Shown: positions 1 through 7,881 of the stretch, one piece after another
Layout: each line of letters begins with the position of its first letter
Numbering within the stretch: the stretch's first letter is position 1
Origin: Lentzea californiensis
GTDB taxonomy: Bacteria > Actinomycetota > Actinomycetes > Mycobacteriales > Pseudonocardiaceae
NCBI RefSeq assembly: GCF_024648825.1
Contig: NZ_JANBBE010000012.1
Location: forward strand, 124,001 to 188,000
Length of the DNA stretch: 64,000 nucleotides
Reading direction: 5' to 3'
Position numbers and translations under genes: made by a program
Notes under the pieces: model-generated
What the model was told of the DNA's origin: nothing
The model's input: the letters and a program-made list of their open reading frames with translations, nothing else
Databases searched by the model: none

Positions 1-314
1 GCGTAGCGCGTCGTCCAGCCGCTGCCGTGGTCGATCTCGACCCAGCGGCCGTAGCTCGTGCTGCCCTCGTTGCGGACCTTGCTCACCTTGCCCGAGGCGG
101 ACGCCACCACGGCGTCACCCTCGTCCGCGCCGCGGTTCAGGTCGATCGCCAGCTGCGGGCTGTGGTTGGTCCTGGTCTGTCCCGACCACGTCTGTCCACA
201 CGGGAACGGCAGCTCGAAGTTGGTGGCGGCGCTGGCCTGCGGGCCACCGAGCACCAGCACGCCCAGCCCGATCGCGAGACCGGCGACCCCTGAGATCATT
301 CTCTTGACGTTCAT
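1..314 (-). CDS. Secreted M23 (LytM-like) metallopeptidase, 3' end outside window
   Basis: Only about 104 N-terminal residues are visible because the gene reads leftward off the window edge. The ATG at 314 has a GAGGGG ribosome site 7 nt upstream. Residues 1-30 form a signal peptide (positive start, hydrophobic core, A-S-A-A end). Then come a P-F-P-C-G segment, H51 and D58 in the context N-H-S-P-Q-L-A-I-D-L, and the V-V-A-S-A-S-G-K-V strand, the usual N-terminal pattern of M23 peptidases, where this His and Asp bind zinc. The H-x-H ligand lies outside the window. The family cleaves peptide cross-bridges of peptidoglycan. It is the last visible gene of a leftward run of four secreted-protein genes and starts 13 bp after the NlpC/P60 gene ends, so co-transcription is likely. 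Confidence 0.8.
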   Translation of the reverse strand, partial: MNVKRMISGVAGLAIGLGVLVLGGPQASAATNFELPFPCGQTWSGQTRTNHSPQLAIDLNRGADEGDAVVASASGKVSKVRNEGSTSYGRWVEIDHGSGWTTRY

Positions 315-327
315 CGTTTTCCCCTCG

Positions 328-1443
328 TCATCCGAAGATCCGGCGGACCTTCGTGTACGGCGTGCCGTGGCTGTTGAGCTCGCTGATCCGGACGCTCTTG
401 CCGTCACGCGGCGGCGAGGCTTCCAGGATCTTGTTGTCGCCCAGGTAGAGGGCGACGTGCGTAGTGGCGTCGGAGTCGTTGTCGGAGCGGCCCCAGAAGA
501 CGAGGTCACCCGGCTTGCGGTCCGCGATGGCCACCGCGCGGCCCTTGGTGTTCTGCGCCCCCGTCCAGGCACCGATGTCGAACCCGGCGCCCTTCCAGAA
601 GGCGTACAGCGTGAGGCCCGAGCAGTCGAAACCGAGCCGGTTGTAGTCGTCGCCCTGGGAGGGGTCGTTGTCCGGGTAGTGGTGGACGCCGTAGGAGGCA
701 CCGCCCTTGCCGCCCGCACCCCAGGAGTAGAGGTGGCCCTTGCCGATCTGGGACTTCGCGGTGTCGATCACGCGCTGGACCTTCTGCGCGTTCGTGCCGG
801 TCGCCGGCCCCGCCGGACCGTTGCTGCGGCCGTGCACGGCGTTGCCCGGCGGCGTCTCGCCCGGCTCGATGCCGTCGGTGTCGCAGCGCGGCAGCCCCTG
901 GACGAACCCGTTCGTGCCGGTGGTGACGTAGTTGTCCGGCACCCAGAAGTCGTCGGTGGTGAAGTCCCAGATCGTGCCGCTTTCGGCCTGGGCCTGGCAC
1001 TTCACCGGAACCTGTTGTCCCGCCCGGTACCTGTCGGCGACCGCACCGGGTGCCGTGGCGGCGTCGCCCTTGTTCTTGCGACCGTTGAGGTCGGCCTTGG
1101 CGGGGAACGACTTCGAGGTGGCGCACCTGGGCAGCACCATCGTGTCCGAGGTGTTGCTCGTGTAGCCGTCCGGGATCCACAGACCCTCGGTGGTCAGGTC
1201 CCAGACGTTCTTGCCGCCGTGCTCAGGCCCGGTGTCCTGACAGACGACGTTCACCTTCTGGCCCTTGAGGTACATGTCGGCGACGCGCTTCCGGCCGACC
1301 GGAACGTCCGGGTCCTTGACGGTGCGGCCGTCGAGGGCGGTGGTCGCGGTGAACGTGCGGACCTCGGCCTGAGCCGTACCGGCGCTCGTGAGAGGTACCA
1401 GCACGGCCAGCGCGGCGACCGCCGTGAGAACCGTCTTCCTCAT
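328..1443 (-). CDS. Secreted NlpC/P60 family cell-wall hydrolase
   Basis: A 371-residue exported protein. Residues 1-26 are a signal peptide ending in A-Q-A. Two related segments of about 65 residues follow (roughly 50-110 and 125-190), each with a G-Q-x-V-x-V-x-C strand, an N-V-W-D/T-I-W-D-F-T-T core and an L-P-R-C end; they look like SH3-type wall-binding repeats. The C-terminal third is an NlpC/P60 domain with catalytic Cys in G-F-D-C-S-G (C274) and His in T-T-H-V-A-L-Y (H329). The family hydrolyses gamma-D-Glu-meso-DAP or related peptidoglycan bonds. I chose the ATG at 1443 because an upstream in-frame start would put the signal peptide internally. It begins 1 bp after the upstream stop codon, which suggests translational coupling. 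Confidence 0.88.
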   Translation of the reverse strand: MRKTVLTAVAALAVLVPLTSAGTAQAEVRTFTATTALDGRTVKDPDVPVGRKRVADMYLKGQKVNVVCQDTGPEHGGKNVWDLTTEGLWIPDGYTSNTSDTMVLPRCATSKSFPAKADLNGRKNKGDAATAPGAVADRYRAGQQVPVKCQAQAESGTIWDFTTDDFWVPDNYVTTGTNGFVQGLPRCDTDGIEPGETPPGNAVHGRSNGPAGPATGTNAQKVQRVIDTAKSQIGKGHLYSWGAGGKGGASYGVHHYPDNDPSQGDDYNRLGFDCSGLTLYAFWKGAGFDIGAWTGAQNTKGRAVAIADRKPGDLVFWGRSDNDSDATTHVALYLGDNKILEASPPRDGKSVRISELNSHGTPYTKVRRIFG

Positions 1444-1444
1444 G

Positions 1445-1873
1445 TCAGCAGCGGGTGCTCGACTTGCCCTGACGCTCGTTCGAGCCCCACTGGACCAGGC
1501 CGGCGGCGTGCGTGCAGGAGGAAAGCGTGCTGGCACCGGAGGACCAGACCTCGGCCTTGTTGAGCTCGCACTTCGTGTCCATCAACGTGGGACGGCCGCC
1601 GTCCTCCTTCGCGATGGACGCACAGAAGTACCACTGCGAGTGCGAGCTGCGGAAGCCCTCCCACACGTAGGTGTAGGCGAAGTTCTTGTTGCAGCCCTTG
1701 AACTGCTTGACCGAGGCGATCTGGGTACCGGCGGAGTTGGTGATGTAACCGGTGGAACCGATCTGGTCCACCCTGGCGCACCCCGGCGCCGCCTGCGCCT
1801 GCGCGGTGAACCCGAGCATCGCGGCGGCCACCACTGCCGCGGCGCCGACGGTGCTGGCGATCTTGCTGAACAT
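1445..1873 (-). CDS. Small secreted protein of unknown function
   Basis: A 142-residue protein with a clear signal peptide (hydrophobic stretch from about residue 8, A-Q-A-A-P end near 29). The mature part holds six cysteines, including the last residue, which would suit a disulfide-stabilised extracellular domain. It carries a Y-V-W-E-G-F-R segment and many Ser, Thr and Lys residues. I do not recognise a family. A GAGGGAG ribosome site precedes the ATG at 1873. It lies between a DUF2690 protein and two cell-wall hydrolases on the same strand, so a role at the envelope is inferred from position only. Confidence 0.75.
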   Translation of the reverse strand: MFSKIASTVGAAAVVAAAMLGFTAQAQAAPGCARVDQIGSTGYITNSAGTQIASVKQFKGCNKNFAYTYVWEGFRSSHSQWYFCASIAKEDGGRPTLMDTKCELNKAEVWSSGASTLSSCTHAAGLVQWGSNERQGKSSTRC

Positions 1874-1950
1874 GCTTCTCCCTCAAAGGTTCTGCGATGG
1901 CGGTGCGAAGGTCTGTCAGTCGGTGATGTAGCCGGTCACGGCGCGCCCCC

Positions 1951-2370
1951 TCAGCAAGCGCTCGACGCGAGGCGGGCGGTGCGGTGCACGCCGTTCTTGT
2001 CGGCGTAGAGCACCTCGCCGCGGGCACAGCCGGGCGCGTGGACCATGTTTCCCCAGTGGTTGCCGGGCGTTCCCGCCGCGACGAAGCCGACGTGGTCGCT
2101 GCCCGACCACACGGTGATGCGCAGAGCCGAGTCGCCGCCCGAGTAGTTCGAGACCCGCACCCAGTTCGTCCTGCAACCGGGCGACCACCGCAGCTCCGCC
2201 GTACCGCCCGTGTACATGGGCGCGGTGTCCGCGGTCGTCGAACCACTGCTGCACCCGGCGGACACCGGGTCCTCGTCGTTGCAGCCGCGTCCGCTGCAGG
2301 ACGCGGCCTGCGCGTCCGGCGCCATGAGGAGCGTGAACGCGGCTGCGGCGATCAAGGCTGTCGGCTTCAT
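1951..2370 (-). CDS. Secreted DUF2690-type protein
   Basis: A 139-residue exported protein with a signal peptide ending D-A-Q-A-A at about residue 23. The mature part opens with C-S-G-R-G-C-N-D-E-D-P and has a G-C-S-S-G-S-T-T block, the signature of DUF2690, a small family found in actinomycetes as free secreted proteins or fused to HTH regulators. The later N-W-V-R-V-S and G-V-H-R-T-A-R-L strands fit a beta-rich fold. Function is not established. It is the first gene of the leftward secreted operon (1-2370), with no clear Shine-Dalgarno before its ATG. Its upstream region, shared with the divergent DUF2306 gene, contains GGTGTCAG repeats. Confidence 0.75.
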   Translation of the reverse strand: MKPTALIAAAAFTLLMAPDAQAASCSGRGCNDEDPVSAGCSSGSTTADTAPMYTGGTAELRWSPGCRTNWVRVSNYSGGDSALRITVWSGSDHVGFVAAGTPGNHWGNMVHAPGCARGEVLYADKNGVHRTARLASSAC

Positions 2371-2413
2371 GGCGCTGACACTGCCGACCGGCGCTCACAG
2401 CGACCTGACAGCT

Positions 2414-2443
2414 ACACCCCGTCAGGTGTCAGCGGGGTGTCAG
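2414..2443. promoter_or_regulatory. Inverted and direct repeats in divergent promoter region
   Basis: Between the DUF2690 and DUF2306 genes, ACACCCCG (2414-2421) is repeated in inverted form as CGGGGTGT (2433-2440), and GGTGTCAG occurs twice in direct orientation (from 2425 and from 2436). This could be a regulator site for either gene. No match to a known regulator was recognised. Confidence 0.35.
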
Positions 2444-2500
2444 AAGGCCACGTCAGCGAGCGGTGCGTGATCGGTCAGCGGAAGTGGCCATGGTGTTGCC

Positions 2501-3160
2501 ATGACGTGGTTGCGCAAGCCCTGGGTGGGTCCGTTGGCGTTCGTGGTGGTGGCGTTCGTGGCGTTCTCGCTACCGCCGTACCTGACAGGTGATCGTCTGC
2601 AGGCACGCGTGCAGTCGGACTGGGGACCGCACTACCCCCTGCTCGTCGTGCACGTCGTCTGCGCGTCGATCGCCATCGTCACGTGCGTGGTGCAGATCTG
2701 GCCGTGGTTCCGCGGCCGTTTCCCCGTGTTGCACCGCCGCATCGGCCGTGTCTACGTGTTCGCCGGCGTGCTGCCGTCCGGGCTGGCCGGCCTGGTCATC
2801 GGCTGGATGACGCCGTTCGGCCCGGTCGCCCAGGTGAGCAACGTGCTGCTGGCGGTGATGTGGCTGACCTTCACCTGGCTGGCGTGGCGCGCGGCCCGGC
2901 AGCGCCAGTTCCGCGACCACCGCAAGTGGATGATCCGCAGCTTCGTGCTGACCGTCTCGATCATCACGAACCGGATCTGGGGTGTGCTCGTGTTCCTGTG
3001 GCTGGCCGATCGCGTGCCCGAGGCGGAGCTGGCGCACATGGTCGCCGGGATCTCGACCTGGGCCGGGTGGACGATTCCCCTGCTGCTCTCGCAGTGGTGG
3101 CTGGAGCGCAAGCCCCGGCGGCGGGCCGTGGTGGAGCAGCGCGAGGCGGTCAGCGTGTGA
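2501..3160 (+). CDS. DUF2306-family integral membrane protein
   Basis: A 219-residue protein with about five to six hydrophobic helices. The first follows M-T-W-L-R-K-P-W. A helix near residues 45-65 precedes the H-R-R-I-G-R-V-Y loop, and F-R-D-H-R-K-W-M-I-R-S (about 140-150) is the conserved cytoplasmic loop of the DUF2306 family. No enzyme activity is known for the family; conserved His residues have led to suggestions of a haem or redox link, which is not tested here. It starts at the ATG at 2501 without an obvious Shine-Dalgarno and appears to be a single gene, divergent from the secreted operon. Confidence 0.8.
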   Translation: MTWLRKPWVGPLAFVVVAFVAFSLPPYLTGDRLQARVQSDWGPHYPLLVVHVVCASIAIVTCVVQIWPWFRGRFPVLHRRIGRVYVFAGVLPSGLAGLVIGWMTPFGPVAQVSNVLLAVMWLTFTWLAWRAARQRQFRDHRKWMIRSFVLTVSIITNRIWGVLVFLWLADRVPEAELAHMVAGISTWAGWTIPLLLSQWWLERKPRRRAVVEQREAVSV

Positions 3161-3487
3161 GCCACTCCTCTCGCAGTACTGGCGGGACCGCTTCCCCCGG
3201 CCTCGGCGCGCTGCCAACACTCGCTGGGAACCGGGCGGAGGTGGCTCAGCCGGAACTCCGATCCGGACAACGCATCTACGGTCGCGTGGCCCATGGACGT
3301 TCCGTGCAGATGAACGGATGCCCTGTTCAGGCCCGCCCGTCCTCACCGACAGCTGTTCGCCGGAAGCATCCAAGTCGGCGAGTACAGATCGCGGTGGTGC
3401 GCACGTCCGTGTTCGCGTTGATCGACACGGACTGAAAGGTCCAGTCGATGACGAAGTCGTCCCCCCATGTGACCCAACCCAGGTGGG
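3161..3487. other. Intergenic stretch without recognised feature
   Basis: About 330 bp between the DUF2306 gene and the cyclophilin promoter. Short open frames exist but lack start signals and recognisable motifs. No hairpin with a T-tract was found. I see nothing supportable here. Confidence 0.5.
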
Positions 3488-3516
3488 CTGACAAGGCGTT
3501 ATGGGGCGACTACGGT
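3488..3516 (+). promoter_or_regulatory. Sigma70-like promoter of secreted cyclophilin gene (leaderless)
   Basis: A -35 element CTGACA (3488-3493) and a -10 element TACGGT (3511-3516) are 17 bp apart. The expected transcription start falls at about 3523-3525, at the ATG at 3525, so the mRNA would be leaderless. This decides the start codon over the in-frame ATG at 3501. Confidence 0.6.
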
Positions 3517-3524
3517 CGGCGGTC

Positions 3525-4163
3525 ATGAGGCTACTGCTCGCTGTCCTGATGATGGTCGTCCTCGCCCCGGTCGCGTCCGCCGCACCGGCCACACCCACGG
3601 CGCGCTGCGAGTTCATCCCGACGCCGGACAACCCGGCCGCCCGTCCGGTCCAGCCGCCGAGCGCCGTCGTGCCGGCTCGCGGCACCGTCAAGGTCACCAT
3701 CGTGACGAACTACGGCGTGGTGATCGCGCACCTCGACCGCGCCAACGCCCCGTGCGGCGTGGAGAACTTCGCGCATCTGGCGCGGAGCTGGTTCTACACG
3801 ATGTCGCAGTGCTGGCGCCTGACCGACACCTCGCGCCTGGGCGTGCTGCAGTGCGGTGACATCTACCGCGCCGAGGAGGGCGGGCCCGGTTACCGGTTCG
3901 CCGACGAGGTGACGGGCAACGAGACCTACCCGCGCGGCACCATCGCGTACGGGAACCAGGGGCCGGGCACGAACGGCAGCGAGTTCTTCATCGTGCACTC
4001 GTTCGCCAACATCAAGCCGCTTTACACCGTGATGGGCCACGTCACCTACGGCATGGACACGCTGGACCGGATCGTGAAGGCCGGGATCGTGCCGCAGCCG
4101 GACGGGTTGCTCGACGGCGCACCGAAGAAGCCGGTCAGGATCCTGCACGTTCTTGCTCACTGA
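3525..4163 (+). CDS. Secreted cyclophilin-type peptidyl-prolyl isomerase
   Basis: A 212-residue protein. Residues 1-20 are a signal peptide (hydrophobic L/V run, A-S-A-A end). The cyclophilin core shows V-E-N-F-A-H-L-A, F-A-D-E-V-T, G-T-I-A-Y-G-N-Q-G-P-G-T-N-G-S-E-F-F-I (the active-site strand, with N-G-S-E-F-F in place of the usual N-x-S-Q-F-F) and Y-T-V-M-G-H-V-T. The family catalyses cis-trans isomerisation of X-Pro bonds; here it would act on exported proteins. An E replaces the usual active-site Gln in S-Q-F-F, so turnover may differ. The 3' end overlaps the convergent CHAT gene by 29 bp. Confidence 0.88.
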   Translation: MRLLLAVLMMVVLAPVASAAPATPTARCEFIPTPDNPAARPVQPPSAVVPARGTVKVTIVTNYGVVIAHLDRANAPCGVENFAHLARSWFYTMSQCWRLTDTSRLGVLQCGDIYRAEEGGPGYRFADEVTGNETYPRGTIAYGNQGPGTNGSEFFIVHSFANIKPLYTVMGHVTYGMDTLDRIVKAGIVPQPDGLLDGAPKKPVRILHVLAH

Positions 4164-7100
4164 GCGCGTCCAGCACTCTCCTCAGAACTCCGGACGACAT
4201 CCACGTGACGTCGTCGAGCAACTCCGGGCCACGCTCACCGGCGACGACACGACGCAACGCATTCACCAGCGGCTTTTCGTCCTCGTCCAATCTCGCGAGC
4301 GTGGCTTGGAGTTCTTCGGTCTCACCTGCGGTCTTGGCCGCGTTCACCACCGCAGTGATGAGCGGCGACCACTCGTTCATGACGTCCTGCGTCTGAACGG
4401 CCACCAGGTCCATCAGCGACCGCATCTCGTCAGGCGCGCGCCGGGGAAAGGAGTCGAGCAGCTCGCGGAACCGGACTCCGTCGACTTCCTCGACCACCTG
4501 GCAGATGTCCTCGAACGATGGTTGTCCAGGCAGGCCGTGGGAAAATCCGAACTCGGCGAGTGTCCGGACCCGTGTGTCCAGGGTGCGGTGGCCGATCCGG
4601 AACGCCGCCAACGCCGCTGCCAGGCGGTGCGCCCGCACGCGATGAGATGCCTGCTCGACCACGTCGTACAACGAGGCCAGGTCGTGGTGCCCCGCGATGA
4701 TCCGAGTCAGGTCGGCAACGACGTAGTCGAAGCGGAGTGCGTCTTCACTCATCTCGATGGCGCGCGAGTCATGTCCAAGCTCGTGCTCGATGATGGCAAG
4801 CGTGCCGACAACGCCGGCAAGCCTGCGAATATCGCCGTGCTGCTCGCAAATCTCCTTGCATCGCAGCAGCATGTCACGCGCTTCTGCGTACCTGCCGTTC
4901 GCCGCATACACGCCGGCCAGGTTTCTTATACCCAGCACCTGCTCCATCGGAGGTGCTCCCCGGTTCTTCTTGAGCGCGACCAAGTCCTCGACGTACTTCC
5001 CGGACGCTTCATGCTCACCTACTGACTGAGCGGCGACAGCACCTAGTTCCACCAATGCTTCCCGCACCCACCAGGGCGCCACCTTCTCCGGTGCGGCGCT
5101 CGTCGAGGCAGGCAGGCCGACCAGCAGCCGCCGTACGCCGTCCAGCGCTTCCTGGTCCCGGCCGATTTCGAACACGATCCACAACTTGAGCTGCTCGTCG
5201 TCGAGTTGGGTCCACGGCCCGAAGCCCGCCAGTCGCGTGTACTCGCTTCCCCGGCGCATCATCTCCAACGCCTCCGCCAGTTTTCCTTCACGTCGGAGGC
5301 GCACAGCCAGATCACTCGCGATCGCCGTCGCACTGTCGTAGTCCTGATTCGCCAGGGCCGGCTCCAGCAGGTCCTCCAGCATCGCCCAGCCGCGTGCAGG
5401 ATCGAGCACGGCAACCGCACGGGAATAAATGCTCCGCACGTTCACTCCGACATCGTGCTGCGCAGCGGTTTCCAGAAACGGCAGCATCAGTGCCGCCATC
5501 AAAGGCGAGTCGTCGCGGCGCATCGCGAGCAAGCACACTTCCGCCAAGTCATCCCACCGCTTGAGCCTGCACAAGTAGGGTGCGATGCCGACTGCCGCCC
5601 GCACGAGCACCTCGGTCGAGGTATCGGTGCCTTCACCATGTAGTGCGGCGTTGAACGCCTCTGCCCAACTATTCGCGAAACCCCCGGTCACCTGGCGGAC
5701 GAACATCGGATCCGCCAATGCCCGCCCAGCTTCTGCCACACCGGGGTGGATGCGCAGCCGCGACCCGACGACCTCGACCAAGCCGCGGTCGAGGAGGAAC
5801 CCCAACGACTTCTCAGGGTCGCGGACGAAGTCCACACGCCGGTCGCTCTCTTCGACACAACACAACATGAGGAAGACCCGCCGGGCCGCCTCAGGTGCCG
5901 ACCGAACCGCCGCGTGCGTCCACTCGGTCAGCACCGACATGTAGTCGTTGTCCGACGCGGCCGGGGCGTCGCCGCGCAGGAAAGGCTCCAGCCTGGTGCC
6001 GCGTTCCAGCCACGTCCGCTGGGCGGCGGCGAGCCGCTTCGACAGGGAGGCACGGTCGGCGGCGAGGCCGTTCGCCAGCTCGATCAGCTTCGGATGCCCC
6101 TGCACGGTCGTCAGCACCTCGGAGGCCAGCCGGAAGTCGGCGCCGTCGACCAGCTCACGGAGGTTGGGCCATTCCCGCGCCAGCAACAGCGACTCGTGCA
6201 ACGTCAGCGCGTGCACGGCGTCCACCAGAACGGAATCCGGCAGTCGAGGCCGGACGCGGGAAGTGATCACGAGCCTGGACAGCCCCTGGTGGGCGGTGAG
6301 GGCGTCGATCAGCAACTCCCACCGCTCGTCACGCCACTGGCCGTCCTCCGTCAGCAAGGTCTCGGCGTTGTCCAGCACGATCAGGACCCGGTGCTGTTCG
6401 AGCACCTGCGTCAACGACGGCAGGAAACCCCTCAGCGCCTCGATGTCGTTGACGAGGTGCACGAGTTTGATACCCGGCAGCTGACGTTCCAGTGCCAGCG
6501 CGAACTGGGTGAGTGCCGCCGAGGTCTCGCCGAGTGCGGCGTACCAGGCGAGCAGCGGGAATGAGTCCTGGTGCGTGTAAGCGAGTTCCAGTGCACAGGC
6601 CGTCTTGCCGCCACCCGCCATGCCGTGGAACAGCACCCCTGACTTGCCGCTGTGCGGTGCCAATGCCGTCGTGGCACGGGTCATCGGCCCGACCCTGCCG
6701 ACGAACCGGTCCGGCTGGGCCGGGAAGTCCGCGAGCTTCGCCCGTTCCGGCTGGAACACCAGTGGTTCACCGGCGGGCGGCACCAGCGTCAGTTCTCCCG
6801 AGCGTGCACCGAACAACGTCGGCGTGACGGGTGACAACGCGGTGATCAGCTCGACCCGGCGCAACGCCAGGGGCAGTGCGTCCGTCACCGGCCGACCCTT
6901 GCCGAGCACGAGGTCGTAGAACTGCTCCGCCAGCGCGATCGCGAAGTCGTCGACGACCGGGTACCGCATGGCGACGACCGCGCAGTCCAGCCGGCGGACG
7001 ACTTCCGCGGCCACGGCGGGCAGCGAGCCTTCGTCGGACTGTTCCGCCCTCGTCGGCAAGGAGAAGCCCAGCAGCGACAGGTGCTCCTCCGCGGTCGCCG

Positions 7101-7878
7101 CAGCCGACGAACACGCGGACAGGGTCACCAGTTTGATCTGCGGCGCCGCGAGCTCGAGCAGGTCGACCAGTTCGGTGCTGGTGATCAGGTCGCGTTCGCC
7201 TGCCAAGGTCTCCAGCACCACGCCGGTGGGCAGGCCGTGGCCCGACAGGTGCACGACGTCCCACCCGTCGTGCTCGAGCAACGCGTCCTCGAGACGCTCG
7301 CGAGTGGCGCCGTACTGGAGAACGCGCAGCTCGATCGCCTTGCCGTTGACCTGCGCGATCGTGTGCACGAGGCGAGCCAGTGCGAACCGCTCCTTGCGCA
7401 GGTTCAGCGCACCGGCGCCCTCGGGCAGGCTGAAGATCGCCAGCATCCGCAACCGCCGGCCGACCGGACGCTTCGGTACCACCTCCCTCGGCTGGTGGTC
7501 CACCACGAACGATGCCTGCACCGGACGGCCGTCGACGCGGGCCAGCTCCCACGGCAGGTTGCCCAGGAGAGTGGCCTCGGCAGGCAGCTCGAGCCGCACC
7601 GGACCGCGTCGCCCGGCCAGCACGCCCGCCACCGGCCCCAGCACCGACTCACCGACCCAGTCGCCGATCTGGGCGAGCAGCTCCGCTTCTCGTTCGGCGC
7701 GCCGGTCCTGGGCGACGTAGTCGCGGAGGTATCGGTGGAGGTCGGCGAACGCGTCACGCTGCCAGGCCCCGGGATCGAGCGAAACCTCGTGGTCCGCCAG
7801 AAGGTCCCCGGCCTCGGAGGTCAGCCGCCACCGCCACCGCGACGAGTCGGCGTAGTCGAGCACCTCAAGGCGCAGCAA
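4135..7878 (-). CDS. CHAT protease-STAND ATPase-repeat protein, copy 2
   Basis: About 1,247 residues in three parts. Residues 60-360 form a CHAT (caspase-like) domain with predicted dyad His214 (H-L-S-G-H-G) and Cys256 (T-L-S-A-C-S-S). Residues 390-600 form a STAND/AP-ATPase module: R-F-V-G-R at about 392, Walker A G-M-A-G-G-G-K-T (K425) and Walker B V-L-I-V-L-D-N (D503), then an L-V-I-T-S-R sensor. The rest is helical with TPR-like repeats. STAND proteins usually oligomerise after ligand sensing, and CHAT domains are caspase-like proteases found in bacterial immunity and cell-death systems. The TTG start at 7878 is supported by AAGGAGG 10 nt upstream. The gene begins 3 bp after its paralogue stops, so the two are surely co-translated. 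Substrate unknown. Confidence 0.85.
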   Translation of the reverse strand: MLRLEVLDYADSSRWRWRLTSEAGDLLADHEVSLDPGAWQRDAFADLHRYLRDYVAQDRRAEREAELLAQIGDWVGESVLGPVAGVLAGRRGPVRLELPAEATLLGNLPWELARVDGRPVQASFVVDHQPREVVPKRPVGRRLRMLAIFSLPEGAGALNLRKERFALARLVHTIAQVNGKAIELRVLQYGATRERLEDALLEHDGWDVVHLSGHGLPTGVVLETLAGERDLITSTELVDLLELAAPQIKLVTLSACSSAAATAEEHLSLLGFSLPTRAEQSDEGSLPAVAAEVVRRLDCAVVAMRYPVVDDFAIALAEQFYDLVLGKGRPVTDALPLALRRVELITALSPVTPTLFGARSGELTLVPPAGEPLVFQPERAKLADFPAQPDRFVGRVGPMTRATTALAPHSGKSGVLFHGMAGGGKTACALELAYTHQDSFPLLAWYAALGETSAALTQFALALERQLPGIKLVHLVNDIEALRGFLPSLTQVLEQHRVLIVLDNAETLLTEDGQWRDERWELLIDALTAHQGLSRLVITSRVRPRLPDSVLVDAVHALTLHESLLLAREWPNLRELVDGADFRLASEVLTTVQGHPKLIELANGLAADRASLSKRLAAAQRTWLERGTRLEPFLRGDAPAASDNDYMSVLTEWTHAAVRSAPEAARRVFLMLCCVEESDRRVDFVRDPEKSLGFLLDRGLVEVVGSRLRIHPGVAEAGRALADPMFVRQVTGGFANSWAEAFNAALHGEGTDTSTEVLVRAAVGIAPYLCRLKRWDDLAEVCLLAMRRDDSPLMAALMLPFLETAAQHDVGVNVRSIYSRAVAVLDPARGWAMLEDLLEPALANQDYDSATAIASDLAVRLRREGKLAEALEMMRRGSEYTRLAGFGPWTQLDDEQLKLWIVFEIGRDQEALDGVRRLLVGLPASTSAAPEKVAPWWVREALVELGAVAAQSVGEHEASGKYVEDLVALKKNRGAPPMEQVLGIRNLAGVYAANGRYAEARDMLLRCKEICEQHGDIRRLAGVVGTLAIIEHELGHDSRAIEMSEDALRFDYVVADLTRIIAGHHDLASLYDVVEQASHRVRAHRLAAALAAFRIGHRTLDTRVRTLAEFGFSHGLPGQPSFEDICQVVEEVDGVRFRELLDSFPRRAPDEMRSLMDLVAVQTQDVMNEWSPLITAVVNAAKTAGETEELQATLARLDEDEKPLVNALRRVVAGERGPELLDDVTWMSSGVLRRVLDALSEQERAGS

Positions 7879-7881
7879 CGT

